From: Nitrosomonas sp. sh817 | Lineage (GTDB): Bacteria > Pseudomonadota > Gammaproteobacteria > Burkholderiales > Nitrosomonadaceae | Length of the DNA stretch: 64,000 nucleotides | Assembly: GCF_030908545.1 (NCBI RefSeq) | Contig: NZ_CP133083.1 | Location: 124,001 to 188,000, forward strand | Reading direction: 5' to 3' | Part shown: piece by piece, positions 20,378 to 29,389 of the stretch | How positions within the stretch are numbered: the stretch's first letter is position 1 | Layout: each line of letters opens with the position of its first letter | Translations under genes and position numbers: made by a program | The notes under the pieces: model-generated | The model's input: only the letters and a program-made list of their open reading frames with translations | The model's database searches: none | Told to the model about the DNA's origin: nothing

Positions 20378-21775
20378 ATGGCGATGAGCAAGCTGCTAGA
20401 GACTGCTACAAAAATTTATGTCGTCGTACTTGCAGCTGGTGCGGGAAAACGAATGCACTCGGCGTTGCCAAAAGTTTTGCACGAAGTTGCTGGTCGTTCT
20501 TTGATTCGGCATGTTGTTGACACAGCGCAGTCGCTAAAACCAGAAAAAATTTGTATTGTCATCGGTCACGGCGCCGCACAGGTCAAACAGTCGTTAACAG
20601 CTGCAGAAATCACTTGGGTTAATCAAGCTCAGCAACTAGGTACTGGGCATGCGCTGCTACAAGCATTACCTCATTTGGATGTGGATGGGATTACATTAGT
20701 GTTGTATGGCGATGTTCCTTTGATTAGCCAAGATACTTTGCATAAGTTGATTCATGTATCAGCGAGCGAGTATTTGACGATCCTTACAGCTAAATTTGCT
20801 GACCCATTCGGTTACGGAAGAATTGTTCGAGATCCGGTTACTTCAAAAATCACGGCGATCGTTGAACAAAAAGATGCTACACAGGAACAGCAAGATATTA
20901 ATGAGATAAATACAGGCATTATGCTGGTACCGAATACTCTTTTGCATTCTTGGCTTCCGCAGCTAAAAAATAATAATTTGCAGCAAGAATATTATCTGAC
21001 AGACATTATAGATTTGGCGGTTAAAGCTGGACTCGAAATTAAATCGTTCGAAGCTGAGAAAAAATGGGAGGTTTTGGGGGTTAACAGCAAATCGCAACTC
21101 GTTGAGCTTGAACGCATTTATCAGACGAATTATGCATTCAATTTAATGGAAAAGGGAGCGAGGCTGCTGGATCCAGCGCGAATTGATATTCGTGGAGAGC
21201 TACAATGCGGTTCAGATGTTTCAATTGATATTAATTGTATTTTTGAAGGCTCCGTGATTCTTGGAGATTCGGTTCAGGTTGGTGCGCACTGTGTTTTAAG
21301 GAATGTCAAGATCGCTGCTGGCGCAATTATTCAACCTTTTTGTTTGATCGAAGATGCAGAGATTGGAGAAGCATGCAAAATTGGCCCATACGCGAGAATT
21401 CGCCCAGGGTCAAAACTGGATAGCCAAGTGCATATAGGGAATTTTGTTGAAGTAAAAAATAGTCAAATTGGACGATTGAGCAAAGCCAATCATCTAAGTT
21501 ATATTGGAGACTCAACGGTCGGTCAAAATGTTAATATTGGTGCTGGAACAATAACTTGTAACTACGATGGTGTTAACAAATATCGCACAGTAATTGAAGA
21601 CGATGTATTTATTGGTTCTGATACACAGCTAATTGCACCGGTAAAGATTGCAAGGGGTTCAACAATCGGTGCCGGGTCTACAATTACCAAAGAAACACCG
21701 GAAAATCAGCTAACGTTGTCGAGGTCAAAGCAAGTCAGTATCTCGAACTGGAAGCGTCCCGAAAAAAATAAATAA
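20378..21775 (+). CDS. glmU: bifunctional UDP-GlcNAc pyrophosphorylase / GlcN-1-P acetyltransferase GlmU
   Basis: GlmU makes UDP-GlcNAc for peptidoglycan and lipopolysaccharide. The N-terminal domain has VVLAAGAGKRMHSALPKVLHE (with Lys where many have Thr), LGTGHALLQALPH and YGDVPLI. The C-terminal left-handed beta helix has hexapeptide repeats and the acetyl-CoA site region (GAGTITCNYDGVNKY, about residues 389-403). Length is 465 residues from 20378 (E. coli 456). The ATG at 20378 or 20384 is likely; the frame back to 20321 would run into the atp terminator. No clear ribosome site is seen. The usual partner glmS is not downstream here. Confidence 0.95.
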   Translation: MAMSKLLETATKIYVVVLAAGAGKRMHSALPKVLHEVAGRSLIRHVVDTAQSLKPEKICIVIGHGAAQVKQSLTAAEITWVNQAQQLGTGHALLQALPHLDVDGITLVLYGDVPLISQDTLHKLIHVSASEYLTILTAKFADPFGYGRIVRDPVTSKITAIVEQKDATQEQQDINEINTGIMLVPNTLLHSWLPQLKNNNLQQEYYLTDIIDLAVKAGLEIKSFEAEKKWEVLGVNSKSQLVELERIYQTNYAFNLMEKGARLLDPARIDIRGELQCGSDVSIDINCIFEGSVILGDSVQVGAHCVLRNVKIAAGAIIQPFCLIEDAEIGEACKIGPYARIRPGSKLDSQVHIGNFVEVKNSQIGRLSKANHLSYIGDSTVGQNVNIGAGTITCNYDGVNKYRTVIEDDVFIGSDTQLIAPVKIARGSTIGAGSTITKETPENQLTLSRSKQVSISNWKRPEKNK

Positions 21776-22023
21776 TGCATAGTGCCCGAAGTATTCAAAT
21801 ATACAGTGTTTTTATTTATGGGTAAGATGACAAAAAAAGTAGATAAAACGCTTCCTAAAATTTGATAATAGGGATCGACTGCTAATCAAAATGCTGATTA
21901 TTTGAATCTGCGCATCGCGTCAGATTGGATAATGCTTGTAATCAAATACTTAAACAATAAATGAGAATATTCATATCTGAGTGCAATGTGATTGCGCAAT
22001 CAATAATATAAGGAAACTAAGTA

Positions 22024-22752
22024 ATGGCTGGTCATAGTAAATGGGCTAACATCAAACACAAGAAAGCAGCGCAAGATGCCAAACGCGGCAAAGTGTTTAC
22101 CCGGCTTATCAAGGAGATAACGGTGGCTGCAAGAATGGGCGGTGCTGATCCCGAAAGCAATCCTCGGTTGCGGTTGGCGGTTGATAAAGCCTATGATCAG
22201 AATATGCCCAAAGATAATATCGAGCGAGCGATTAAACGTGGCAGCGGAGCACTTGAAGGGGTCGATTACGAAGAGATCCGGTATGAAGGTTATGGCATCG
22301 GCGGTGCTGCAGTAATGGTCGATTGCATGACGGATAATCGTGTCCGTACGGTTGCCGATGTTCGCCATGCTTTTACCAAATACAGTGGCAATCTAGGGAC
22401 CGATGGTTCGGTTAGTTTTCTTTTCAAACATTGCGGCCAACTAATTTTTGCTCCAGGAACCAATGAAGAGCAGCTCATTGACGCAGCACTCGATGGTGGT
22501 GCTGAAGATGTGATTAGCAATGATGACGGCAGTATAGAAGTTATTACTGCGCCTTATGATTTTATCAATGTGAAACAAGCGCTGGAGAAAACGGGATTCA
22601 AAGCCGAACACGCCGAAGTGACAATGAAGCCAAGTACCGAAGTGGTGTTAACCGGTGACGATGCAGTAAAAATGCAAAAGCTTTTGGATGCATTAGAGAA
22701 TCTTGACGATGTTCAGGATGTTTATACTACTGCAATGATTAATCAGGATTAA
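22024..22752 (+). CDS. yebC: YebC/PmpR family protein
   Basis: Conserved protein of 242 residues of the YebC/TACO1 family, described both as a transcription regulator and as a translation factor relieving ribosome stalling. The sequence shows the invariant start [30 protein letters not shown] segment [10 protein letters not shown] and the [17 protein letters not shown] motif. It stands directly before ruvCAB, the normal proteobacterial arrangement. AAGGAAAC lies before the ATG. Confidence 0.94.
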   Translation: MAGHSKWANIKHKKAAQDAKRGKVFTRLIKEITVAARMGGADPESNPRLRLAVDKAYDQNMPKDNIERAIKRGSGALEGVDYEEIRYEGYGIGGAAVMVDCMTDNRVRTVADVRHAFTKYSGNLGTDGSVSFLFKHCGQLIFAPGTNEEQLIDAALDGGAEDVISNDDGSIEVITAPYDFINVKQALEKTGFKAEHAEVTMKPSTEVVLTGDDAVKMQKLLDALENLDDVQDVYTTAMINQD

Positions 22753-22775
22753 TTGTCTTTACGATAGGTGAAAAA

Positions 22776-23294
22776 ATTCGTATTCTCGGTATAGATCCAG
22801 GTTTGCGTATCACCGGTTTTGGAGTGATCGAGAAAAATGGCGGTCAATTGACTTATGTTTGTAGCGGAAGTGTTAAAACATCGGAAGGTGATCTACCGTC
22901 GAGATTAAAAGAAATATTAGAAAATGTCCGTGATGTGATTGAACAGTATCAACCCGATCACGTCGCTATCGAGCAAGTCTTTGTCAATATAAATCCTAAG
23001 TCTACGCTTTTGCTGGGACAAGCGCGTGGCGCAGCTATTTGTGCGGCTGTGGCGAATAATTTAAAGGTAGCCGAATATACTGCCTTACAAATCAAACAAG
23101 CAGTTGTTGGGAAAGGGCATGCAAGCAAAGACCAGGTGCAGCAAATGATAGTGCGGTTACTGAATCTTCCGGCCCACCCGAGTTCCGATGCGGCTGATGC
23201 GTTGGCTTGTGCGGTATGTCATGCGCATGGAGGACTGGGTTTAGGTAAGATTTCAACGGCAGGGTTTCGCATGAAGCGGGGGCGGTTAGTTTGA
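22776..23294 (+). CDS. ruvC: Holliday junction resolvase RuvC, apparent AUU start
   Basis: RuvC cuts Holliday junctions brought by RuvAB. The first catalytic Asp lies in [16 protein letters not shown], encoded at about 22782-22829; further acidic residues are in VAIEQVFVN and [16 protein letters not shown]. The reading frame is closed by a stop at 22740-22742 and holds no ATG, GTG or TTG before the first Asp. The codon at 22776 is ATT, in the exact place where homologues have the Met of MRILGIDPG, with AGGTG 5 bases upstream (22766-22770). From there the product has 172 residues (E. coli 173). The next TTG (22803) would remove the Asp. Alternative: one A lost from the run 22771-22776, which would restore the GTG at 22768. 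Confidence 0.85.
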   Translation: MRILGIDPGLRITGFGVIEKNGGQLTYVCSGSVKTSEGDLPSRLKEILENVRDVIEQYQPDHVAIEQVFVNINPKSTLLLGQARGAAICAAVANNLKVAEYTALQIKQAVVGKGHASKDQVQQMIVRLLNLPAHPSSDAADALACAVCHAHGGLGLGKISTAGFRMKRGRLV

Positions 23295-23875
23295 TAGGAC
23301 GGCTGACAGGAATATTGATTGAGAAACGTCCGCCGCAGGTGCTGTTGGACGTGCATGGTATTGGCTATGAGATTGATGTTCCAATGAGTACTTATTATGA
23401 TCTGCCCGCGAATGGGATGGAGGTAACGCTTTATACACATTTGTCGATCCGTGAGGATATGCATTTATTATTTGGTTTTGCAACGGAGCCGGAACGGCAA
23501 GTTTTCCGGCAATTGATAAAAGTATCCGGTATTGGGGCTAGAACCGCACTCGCTCTGCTATCCGGATTAAGCGTGCAGGATTTCTATCAAGCTGTTGGCG
23601 CTCAAGATAGCGCGTGCTTAACAAAAATTCCAGGGATAGGAAAAAAAACTGCTGAACGACTATTACTGGAATTACGCGATAAACTTGATTCCAAGGTGAT
23701 CGGGGTTGGTGCCGCGCAGTCAGCATCAAGGAATGGTAGTGATATGCTGAATGCATTGTTATCACTGGGTTACAATGATCGAGAAGCAAATTGGGCCGTC
23801 AATCAAATTTCACCGGAAATATCATTAACCGATGGGATTCGTCAGGCACTGCAATTACTCTCAAAGGAAAGGTAG
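23291..23875 (+). CDS. ruvA: Holliday junction helicase subunit RuvA
   Basis: RuvA binds Holliday junctions as a tetramer and loads RuvB. The 194-residue protein starts [20 protein letters not shown], with helix-hairpin-helix motifs in [18 protein letters not shown] (about 77-94) and [16 protein letters not shown] (about 112-127), and a C-terminal RuvB-contacting domain. The start is a TTG whose bases overlap the ruvC TGA (TTGA, 23291-23294), so translation is coupled. Confidence 0.94.
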   Translation: MIGRLTGILIEKRPPQVLLDVHGIGYEIDVPMSTYYDLPANGMEVTLYTHLSIREDMHLLFGFATEPERQVFRQLIKVSGIGARTALALLSGLSVQDFYQAVGAQDSACLTKIPGIGKKTAERLLLELRDKLDSKVIGVGAAQSASRNGSDMLNALLSLGYNDREANWAVNQISPEISLTDGIRQALQLLSKER

Positions 23876-23899
23876 CATTTATTCTACGGGGATTTAGAT

Positions 23900-24946
23900 A
23901 TGATTGAAGTTGATCGGCTAATTACCGCCCTGCCCTCGTCCTCGCATGAAGAAGTGCTTGAACGTGCGCTTCGTCCAAAGCAACTGCAAGAATATATCGG
24001 GCAAGAAAAAATTCGAGAACAGTTGCAGATCTTTATCGATGCTGCAAAAAAACGCCATGAAGCACTCGATCATGTATTGCTGTTTGGTCCGCCAGGACTC
24101 GGCAAAACCACACTTGCACATATTATCTCGAAAGAGATGGGGGTTAACTTACGGCAAACATCTGGTCCGGTTTTGGAGCGCCCTGGCGATCTGGCGGCTT
24201 TGTTGACTAATCTCGAACCTAACGATGTATTGTTTATTGATGAAATTCATCGCCTTTCGCCAATGGTGGAGGAAATTCTTTATCCAGCGCTGGAAGACTA
24301 TCAATTGGATATCATGATAGGCGAAGGGCCTGCGGCACGATCCGTTAAGCTGGATCTGCCATCTTTCACGCTGGTGGGGGCTACGACCCGGGCGGGGATG
24401 CTTACAAACCCGCTTCGAGACCGATTTGGGATTGTATCTCGATTGGAATTTTATACTGCCGAAGAACTTTGCAAGATTGTTATGCGATCAGCTGGGCTGA
24501 TGAATGTCAAAATTTCAACCGACGGTGCATTTGAGATCGCGCGACGCTCTCGCGGGACGCCGCGAATCGTAAATCGCTTGTTACGCAGGGTTCGCGATTA
24601 TGTGGAAGTTAAAGCGGATGGACAAATTTCTCGTGAGTTGGCAGATGCAGCCTTAAGAATGTTGGATGTCGATGCGATTGGACTGGACGTGATGGATCGG
24701 AAACTTCTGCTGGCAGTTTTAGAGAAATTCGAAGGTGGCCCCGTGGGAGTAGATAATCTTGCCGCAGCTATCGGAGAGGAACGAGATACGATTGAAGATG
24801 TATTGGAACCCTATCTGATTCAGTTGGGGTTTTTGAAACGTACATCGAGAGGTCGTGTAGCGACAGCAGCAGCATTTCAGCATTTTGGTTTCATGGTTCC
24901 AACCGCTGAGGCTGCCGGTAATCTTTGCGAAAGCGATCGTCAATAA
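23900..24946 (+). CDS. ruvB: Holliday junction helicase motor RuvB
   Basis: Hexameric AAA+ motor that drives branch migration. The 348-residue protein has Walker [17 protein letters not shown] (about 55-70), Walker [12 protein letters not shown], sensor [18 protein letters not shown] and a C-terminal winged helix ([14 protein letters not shown]). Last gene of the yebC-ruvCAB group. Confidence 0.97.
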   Translation: MIEVDRLITALPSSSHEEVLERALRPKQLQEYIGQEKIREQLQIFIDAAKKRHEALDHVLLFGPPGLGKTTLAHIISKEMGVNLRQTSGPVLERPGDLAALLTNLEPNDVLFIDEIHRLSPMVEEILYPALEDYQLDIMIGEGPAARSVKLDLPSFTLVGATTRAGMLTNPLRDRFGIVSRLEFYTAEELCKIVMRSAGLMNVKISTDGAFEIARRSRGTPRIVNRLLRRVRDYVEVKADGQISRELADAALRMLDVDAIGLDVMDRKLLLAVLEKFEGGPVGVDNLAAAIGEERDTIEDVLEPYLIQLGFLKRTSRGRVATAAAFQHFGFMVPTAEAAGNLCESDRQ

Positions 24947-24971
24947 CCTCTCAACAGTGAGTCATTAGTCT

Positions 24972-25409
24972 ATGCAAGTTCATACACTGCGTTTTGTAGT
25001 CGCCGTATTATTAACCATGGCTATCATGTTGTTTTTTTATACCAGCCGTGAGAAAGATTATTACAGTAAAAGTGCCGAACCCGCCATCAAGCAGATTCTT
25101 ATTGAAATCTCCAGCTGGGAAAAACCGGTTTTTTTACATCATCTGGCCCCAGAAACCAAGCAAACCATCAACGATGAAGAATTTGATAAATTGATGGAGC
25201 ACTATCGAAGTTTTGGTCGACTTCATTCTTTGGATGAGCTTAATTTTTCCAGAACGATGAGTGCATTTTCGTTGATTGGTGAAAAACGCATTAATTATTC
25301 CGGTGATGCAACTTTTGATTCTGGACCGGTGAGTTTGAATATCACTTTAGTCGAACGAGGGGGATACTTCCTTGTCTATAGTTTTGCTTTGGCAAAAGCA
25401 GAAAAGTAG
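24972..25409 (+). CDS. unknown single-pass membrane protein
   Basis: Unrecognised protein of 145 residues. One N-terminal hydrophobic helix (about residues 7-23, RFVVAVLLTMAIMLFFY) is followed by a soluble, presumably periplasmic domain of about 115 residues with alternating polar helices and a C-terminal beta-rich stretch (ATFDSGPVSLNITLVERGGYFLVYSF). The pattern of the last part resembles small nuclear-transport-factor-2-like or DUF4864-type folds, but this is not certain. It starts 26 bases after ruvB and may be the last gene of that transcript. Confidence 0.55.
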   Translation: MQVHTLRFVVAVLLTMAIMLFFYTSREKDYYSKSAEPAIKQILIEISSWEKPVFLHHLAPETKQTINDEEFDKLMEHYRSFGRLHSLDELNFSRTMSAFSLIGEKRINYSGDATFDSGPVSLNITLVERGGYFLVYSFALAKAEK

Positions 25410-25453
25410 TCAATGAAATAAATGACAACAAAATCCATGATATTATGACTTGA

Positions 25454-25472
25454 ACTATATCAGAGATATAGT
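25454..25472. repeat. 19-bp perfect inverted repeat upstream of the BI-1 gene
   Basis: ACTATATC-AGA-GATATAGT, a perfect palindrome about 54 bases upstream of the Bax-inhibitor-like gene. It could be an operator for a dimeric regulator close to the promoter, or an mRNA hairpin. No regulator with this site is known to me. Confidence 0.45.
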
Positions 25473-25525
25473 AGTCTTATTTGCCGCTAGATTAGCATGT
25501 TTTTTTATATGGAGGCTATTTCAAA

Positions 25526-26197
25526 ATGAACCAAAATTTTTCATCAGTAGCACAAAGCCCATCATCGGCACTAGCTATCAATAAAGTATTACGTAATACC
25601 TATATGTTGTTGGCTATGACTCTGCTGTTTAGTGGCTTCACTGCTGCGGTGTCAATGGCGCTGAAAATGCCACCCATGACATATTTGATTTCAGTTATCG
25701 GCGGTATGATCATTGCGATGTTTGTATTGCCGCGCTTTGCTAATTCATCATTTGGAATCGGCATTGTTTTCCTGATTACAGGTCTTCTAGGATTTGGCTT
25801 GGGGCCGGTGCTGACCATGTATGCTTCATTACCGAATGGTGGCAATATCATCACTTTATCGTTAGGTGGTACAGGTGTTATTTTCACGGGCTTGTCTGCT
25901 TATGCGTTAGCTACCAAAAAAGATTTCAGCTTTTTAGGCGGTTTTTTGATGGTAGGTTTTTTGTTGGTACTTTTAGCGGCGTTAGCCAATATTTTTCTTC
26001 AAATACCGGCAATGTCGTTGATGATATCGGCTGTGGTGATCATGATAATGAGCGGTTTTATTCTTTACGATACAAGTCGCATCATACACGGCGGTGAAAC
26101 CAATTATGTATTGGCTACGATCGGTTTATACATGACAATTTTCAATATCTTCATTAGCTTGCTACAAATTTTAGGCATTATGAATAATGATGATTAA
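25526..26197 (+). CDS. Bax inhibitor-1/YccA family membrane protein
   Basis: Integral membrane protein of 223 residues with seven hydrophobic helices. It has the BI-1 family pattern: VLRNTYMLLAMTLLFSG near the N-terminus and the C-terminal DTSRIIHGGETNYVLATIGLYMTIFNIF, with the conserved acidic residues of the calcium/pH channel site. YccA of E. coli modulates the FtsH protease; the activity here is inferred only from the family. GGAGG precedes the start by 12 bases. A strong terminator follows. Confidence 0.9.
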   Translation: MNQNFSSVAQSPSSALAINKVLRNTYMLLAMTLLFSGFTAAVSMALKMPPMTYLISVIGGMIIAMFVLPRFANSSFGIGIVFLITGLLGFGLGPVLTMYASLPNGGNIITLSLGGTGVIFTGLSAYALATKKDFSFLGGFLMVGFLLVLLAALANIFLQIPAMSLMISAVVIMIMSGFILYDTSRIIHGGETNYVLATIGLYMTIFNIFISLLQILGIMNNDD

Positions 26198-26220
26198 TGA
26201 TTAGTTTAAGTTGTCATCAA

Positions 26221-26254
26221 ACAAAACCCCGGTTTGACCGGGGTTTTGTTTTTT
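26221..26254 (+). terminator. Rho-independent terminator after the BI-1 gene
   Basis: Stem AAAACCCCGG (26223-26232) / CCGGGGTTTT (26238-26247), loop TTTGA, extendable by two pairs, followed by a T-rich run to 26254. Confidence 0.92.
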
Positions 26255-26288
26255 CCCGTTAACAAATAGTTTGACGAGGTGAATTAAA

Positions 26289-26468
26289 ATGGATTGGATG
26301 CAGATTGTTTCGGCTCTGGCGTTAATAGCCTTTATCGTTATTCTTCTTCCGTCAGCGCGTCAGATGATAAAAAATAGCCCAAAGGGATCATCATCTGACT
26401 GGATGAGTTTCATAATTCCGATTTCCGCGGTAATTTTGTTTATCCTGCTATTAATTAAGTTGGTTTGA
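26289..26468 (+). CDS. small two-helix membrane protein
   Basis: A 59-residue protein starting MDWMQIVSALALIAFIVILL, with a second hydrophobic helix at the C-terminus (IIPISAVILFILLLIKLV) and a polar middle (SARQMIKNSPKGSSSDW). GAGGTG lies 10 bases upstream of the ATG. I recall similar two-helix proteins of this size in betaproteobacteria near oxidase genes, but no function is assigned. It lies between the BI-1 terminator and the cox cluster. Confidence 0.6.
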   Translation: MDWMQIVSALALIAFIVILLPSARQMIKNSPKGSSSDWMSFIIPISAVILFILLLIKLV

Positions 26469-26844
26469 ATCGGATATTTATGGAGTTGGAATCAGAATAA
26501 TAACCGGTCTTTCAAATTCATTTATGACAATACCATTTTATAAACATGGGAATATTGCTATAAAAATCATGATTTTCCCTTGTTTGAGTAACTGCGGCAT
26601 GCTAGAATTTCCCTTCGATTAATTAGCATGTAGAAGTGTTCTATAACTAATAAAATCTAAGTTGCGGATAAAAAGGAAATTCGGCCAAGGAAATGAAATT
26701 ATCGTCAATCATGGTGTGGTTTTAACGAAACAGGATTCTGGCGTATGACTTCCGTGAGATGGCTGAACAGGATAAGCGTTCAGGTTGTAGCGTTATAAGT
26801 CGTACCTGAAATCTGTAAAATTAGTAATCATGTGGGGGGGAAAT
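26469..26844. other. AT-rich gap upstream of the cox cluster
   Basis: 376 bases without a plausible gene. It must hold the promoter of coxBA-cox11-coxC, but no convincing -35/-10 pair stands out among the many AT-rich stretches. No strong hairpin was found. Confidence 0.4.
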
Positions 26845-27660
26845 ATGAGAAGTAAATCAGCAGCAACCCTGGCGGGGGTATCCGCTCTCGCTTTGTACTC
26901 AAGTATGGCGGTAGGGTCCAAGTATAATTTGCCCGAGCCCCAGAGTGTCATAGCGAAAGATATTTATGATATGCATATCTGGCTTATGTGGATATGTTTG
27001 GTTATTTTTATTGGTGTTTTTGGTGTTATGTTTTATTCAGTGCTCAAACACCGTAAGTCTCTTGGTTATAAAGCAGCAAATTTTCATCATAGTACTGCCG
27101 TTGAGATTGTTTGGACGGTAATACCTTGTCTTATTCTTGTCGTAATGGCGTGGCCGGCGACAAAAACCGTCATCGCCATGAAAGATACTTCAAGTCCTGA
27201 TATAACCATCAAGGCAACTGGATATCAGTGGATGTGGGGTTATGATTATTTGCAAGGTGAAGGAGAGGGCATTAGTTTCTTTAGCAAATTGACTACGCCT
27301 CGCGCGCAAATTGAAAACAAAGCACCGAAAGGGGAAAATTACCTGCTGGAAGTGGATAACCATGTAGTTGTGCCTGTCGGTAAAAAAGTGCGGGTTATTT
27401 TAACGGCAAATGATGTGCTCCATGCGTGGTGGGTTCCTGCGCTGGGCATTAAGCAAGATGCGATCCCTGGTTTTATACGTGATACTTGGTTCACTGCAGA
27501 CAAACCAGGTATTTATCGTGGGCAATGTGCGGAGTTGTGCGGCAAAGATCATGGATATATGCCGATTGTGGTGGAAGTGATGGAAGCGGGTGAGTATAGC
27601 AAGTGGGTTGCAGCTCAATCATCTGCGGTTAAAACATCAATGCATGTAGAAAATAAGTAA
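26845..27660 (+). CDS. coxB: cytochrome c oxidase subunit II
   Basis: Subunit II takes electrons from cytochrome c through the binuclear CuA centre. The 271-residue precursor has a signal peptide, two membrane helices (about 35-58 and 78-98) and a periplasmic cupredoxin domain with the complete CuA ligand set in DVLHAWWVPALG and GQCAELCGKDHGYM. The aromatic patch GYQWMWGYDY is also present. The frame opens at 26830 but the ATG at 26845 follows GGGGGGAAA. No C-terminal haem c is fused. Confidence 0.96.
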   Translation: MRSKSAATLAGVSALALYSSMAVGSKYNLPEPQSVIAKDIYDMHIWLMWICLVIFIGVFGVMFYSVLKHRKSLGYKAANFHHSTAVEIVWTVIPCLILVVMAWPATKTVIAMKDTSSPDITIKATGYQWMWGYDYLQGEGEGISFFSKLTTPRAQIENKAPKGENYLLEVDNHVVVPVGKKVRVILTANDVLHAWWVPALGIKQDAIPGFIRDTWFTADKPGIYRGQCAELCGKDHGYMPIVVEVMEAGEYSKWVAAQSSAVKTSMHVENK

Positions 27661-27672
27661 AAGGAGATAAAT

Positions 27673-29259
27673 ATGGCAGCAGTACATGGTGACGCACACG
27701 GTCACGAGCATGATGACCATCATCCAAGCGGGATTATGCGCTGGATTACAACAACTAATCATAAAGACATCGGAACGATGTATTTGTGGTTCAGTTTTGC
27801 AATGTTTTTGGTCGGTGGAACCTTGGCGATGGGAATCCGTGCCGAGCTATTTCAGCCCGGTATTCAGATTCTTGAGCCGGAGTTGTTTAATCAATTTACA
27901 ACGCTGCATGGTTTGATAATGGTGTTTGGCGCCATCATGCCTGCATTTGTTGGTTTTGCTAACTGGCAAGTGCCGCTGATGATCGGTGCGCCAGATATGG
28001 CGTTTGCGCGGATGAATAACTGGAGTTTTTGGTTATTACCTGTAGCTGCAACGTTATTGGTGAGCTCATTCTTTGTTCCCGGTGGTGCGGCAGCAGGTGG
28101 TTGGACATTCTATCCGCCGCTGTCAACGCAAGGTGGTTTGGGTGTTGATCTGATGATTTTCTCAGTGCATATCTTGGGTGCATCATCAATCATGGGTTCG
28201 ATCAACATCATCACAACCATTCTGAACATGCGTGCGCCTGGCATGACGTTAATGAAAATGCCAATGTTTGTTTGGACATGGTTGATTACTGCGTATTTGC
28301 TGGTGCTCGTAATGCCAGTTCTAGCAGGTGTTGTAACCATGTTGTTAACCGATCGTCATTTTGGAACAAGCTTCTTCAATGCAGCGGGCGGTGGTGATCC
28401 GGTAATGTTTCAACACATATTTTGGTTCTTTGGACACCCGGAAGTGTATATCATGATTCTGCCTTCTTTCGGTATTGTGTCTGAAGTGATTCCAACATTC
28501 TCACGTAAACCATTGTTTGGATATTCATCGATGGTTTATGCAACAGCATCAATCGCGATTCTGTCGTGTGTTGTTTGGGCGCATCACATGTTTACTGCAG
28601 GTATGCCGACAGTTGGTCAGTTGTTCTTTATGTACGCAACCATGTTGATTGCCGTGCCAACAGGTGTGAAAGTGTTTAACTGGACAGCTACGATGTGGCG
28701 CGGCTCGATGTCTTTTGAGACGCCAATGCTGTTTTCTATCGGTTTTATTTTCTTGTTCGTAATCGGCGGTTTCAGCGGTGTGATTTGTGCAATTGTACCG
28801 ATTGATATTCAAGTACAAGATACGTATTACGTTATTGCGCACTTCCACTATGTTCTGGTTTCTGGTTCTTTGTTTGCATTGTTTGCGGGTGCTTACTACT
28901 GGATACCGAAATGGACAGGCCGTATGTACAACGAAACTCTTGGTAAATGGCATTTCTGGTTGTCAATGTTCTTCTTTAATTTGACATTCTTTGTGCAGCA
29001 TTTCTTGGGGTTAGCGGGTATGCCACGCAGAATTCCTGACTATAATCTGCAATTTGCTGATTTCAATATGATTTCAAGTATCGGTGCATTTGGGTTTGGA
29101 TTAACTCAGCTTCTTTTCCTCTACATTATGATCAATTGTATTCGTAGTGGTGAAAAAGCGCCTCAAATGCCATGGGATGGTGCAACAACTTTGGAATGGA
29201 CGCATTTGCCAACACCTGCGCCTTACCATAGCTTTGAAAAGCCACCTATTGTTAAGTAA
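27673..29259 (+). CDS. coxA: cytochrome c oxidase subunit I, aa3 type
   Basis: Catalytic subunit of 528 residues with 12 membrane helices. Haem and CuB ligands are visible: TTLHGLIMVFG (low-spin haem His), WFFGHPEVYIMILPSFG (His-Glu/Tyr crosslink), CVVWAHHMFTAGM (CuB His pair) and HFHYVLVSG near the C-terminus (haem His pair). A short His-rich N-terminal tail (HGDAHGHEHDDHH) is notable and may bind metal. Follows coxB by 12 bases with AAGGAG. Confidence 0.97.
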   Translation: MAAVHGDAHGHEHDDHHPSGIMRWITTTNHKDIGTMYLWFSFAMFLVGGTLAMGIRAELFQPGIQILEPELFNQFTTLHGLIMVFGAIMPAFVGFANWQVPLMIGAPDMAFARMNNWSFWLLPVAATLLVSSFFVPGGAAAGGWTFYPPLSTQGGLGVDLMIFSVHILGASSIMGSINIITTILNMRAPGMTLMKMPMFVWTWLITAYLLVLVMPVLAGVVTMLLTDRHFGTSFFNAAGGGDPVMFQHIFWFFGHPEVYIMILPSFGIVSEVIPTFSRKPLFGYSSMVYATASIAILSCVVWAHHMFTAGMPTVGQLFFMYATMLIAVPTGVKVFNWTATMWRGSMSFETPMLFSIGFIFLFVIGGFSGVICAIVPIDIQVQDTYYVIAHFHYVLVSGSLFALFAGAYYWIPKWTGRMYNETLGKWHFWLSMFFFNLTFFVQHFLGLAGMPRRIPDYNLQFADFNMISSIGAFGFGLTQLLFLYIMINCIRSGEKAPQMPWDGATTLEWTHLPTPAPYHSFEKPPIVK

Positions 29260-29281
29260 ATAAAAGCAGATAGGAACTCGT

Positions 29282-29389
29282 ATGTCACAGGAAACAGATT
29301 TAAAGCGTAAGAAACTTAAAACAGCGGTGTTTCTGTTGATCACAGTGCTTGCGTTATATTTAACGGTAATTATCAAACAATGGGAATGA
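29282..29389 (+). CDS. cytochrome oxidase small assembly protein
   Basis: A 35-residue membrane peptide starting MSQETDLKRKKLKTAV with one hydrophobic helix (FLLITVLALYLTVII) and ending KQWE. Betaproteobacterial cox clusters carry such a peptide between subunit I and Cox11, annotated as a small assembly protein. Its TGA stop overlaps the cox11 ATG (ATGA, 29386-29389), which argues it is translated. Confidence 0.78.
   Translation: MSQETDLKRKKLKTAVFLLITVLALYLTVIIKQWE

Noticed and set aside
22803-23294. ruvC starting at the TTG at 22803
   Set aside because: This would delete the GIDPG motif with the first catalytic Asp, although that motif is encoded in frame directly upstream.
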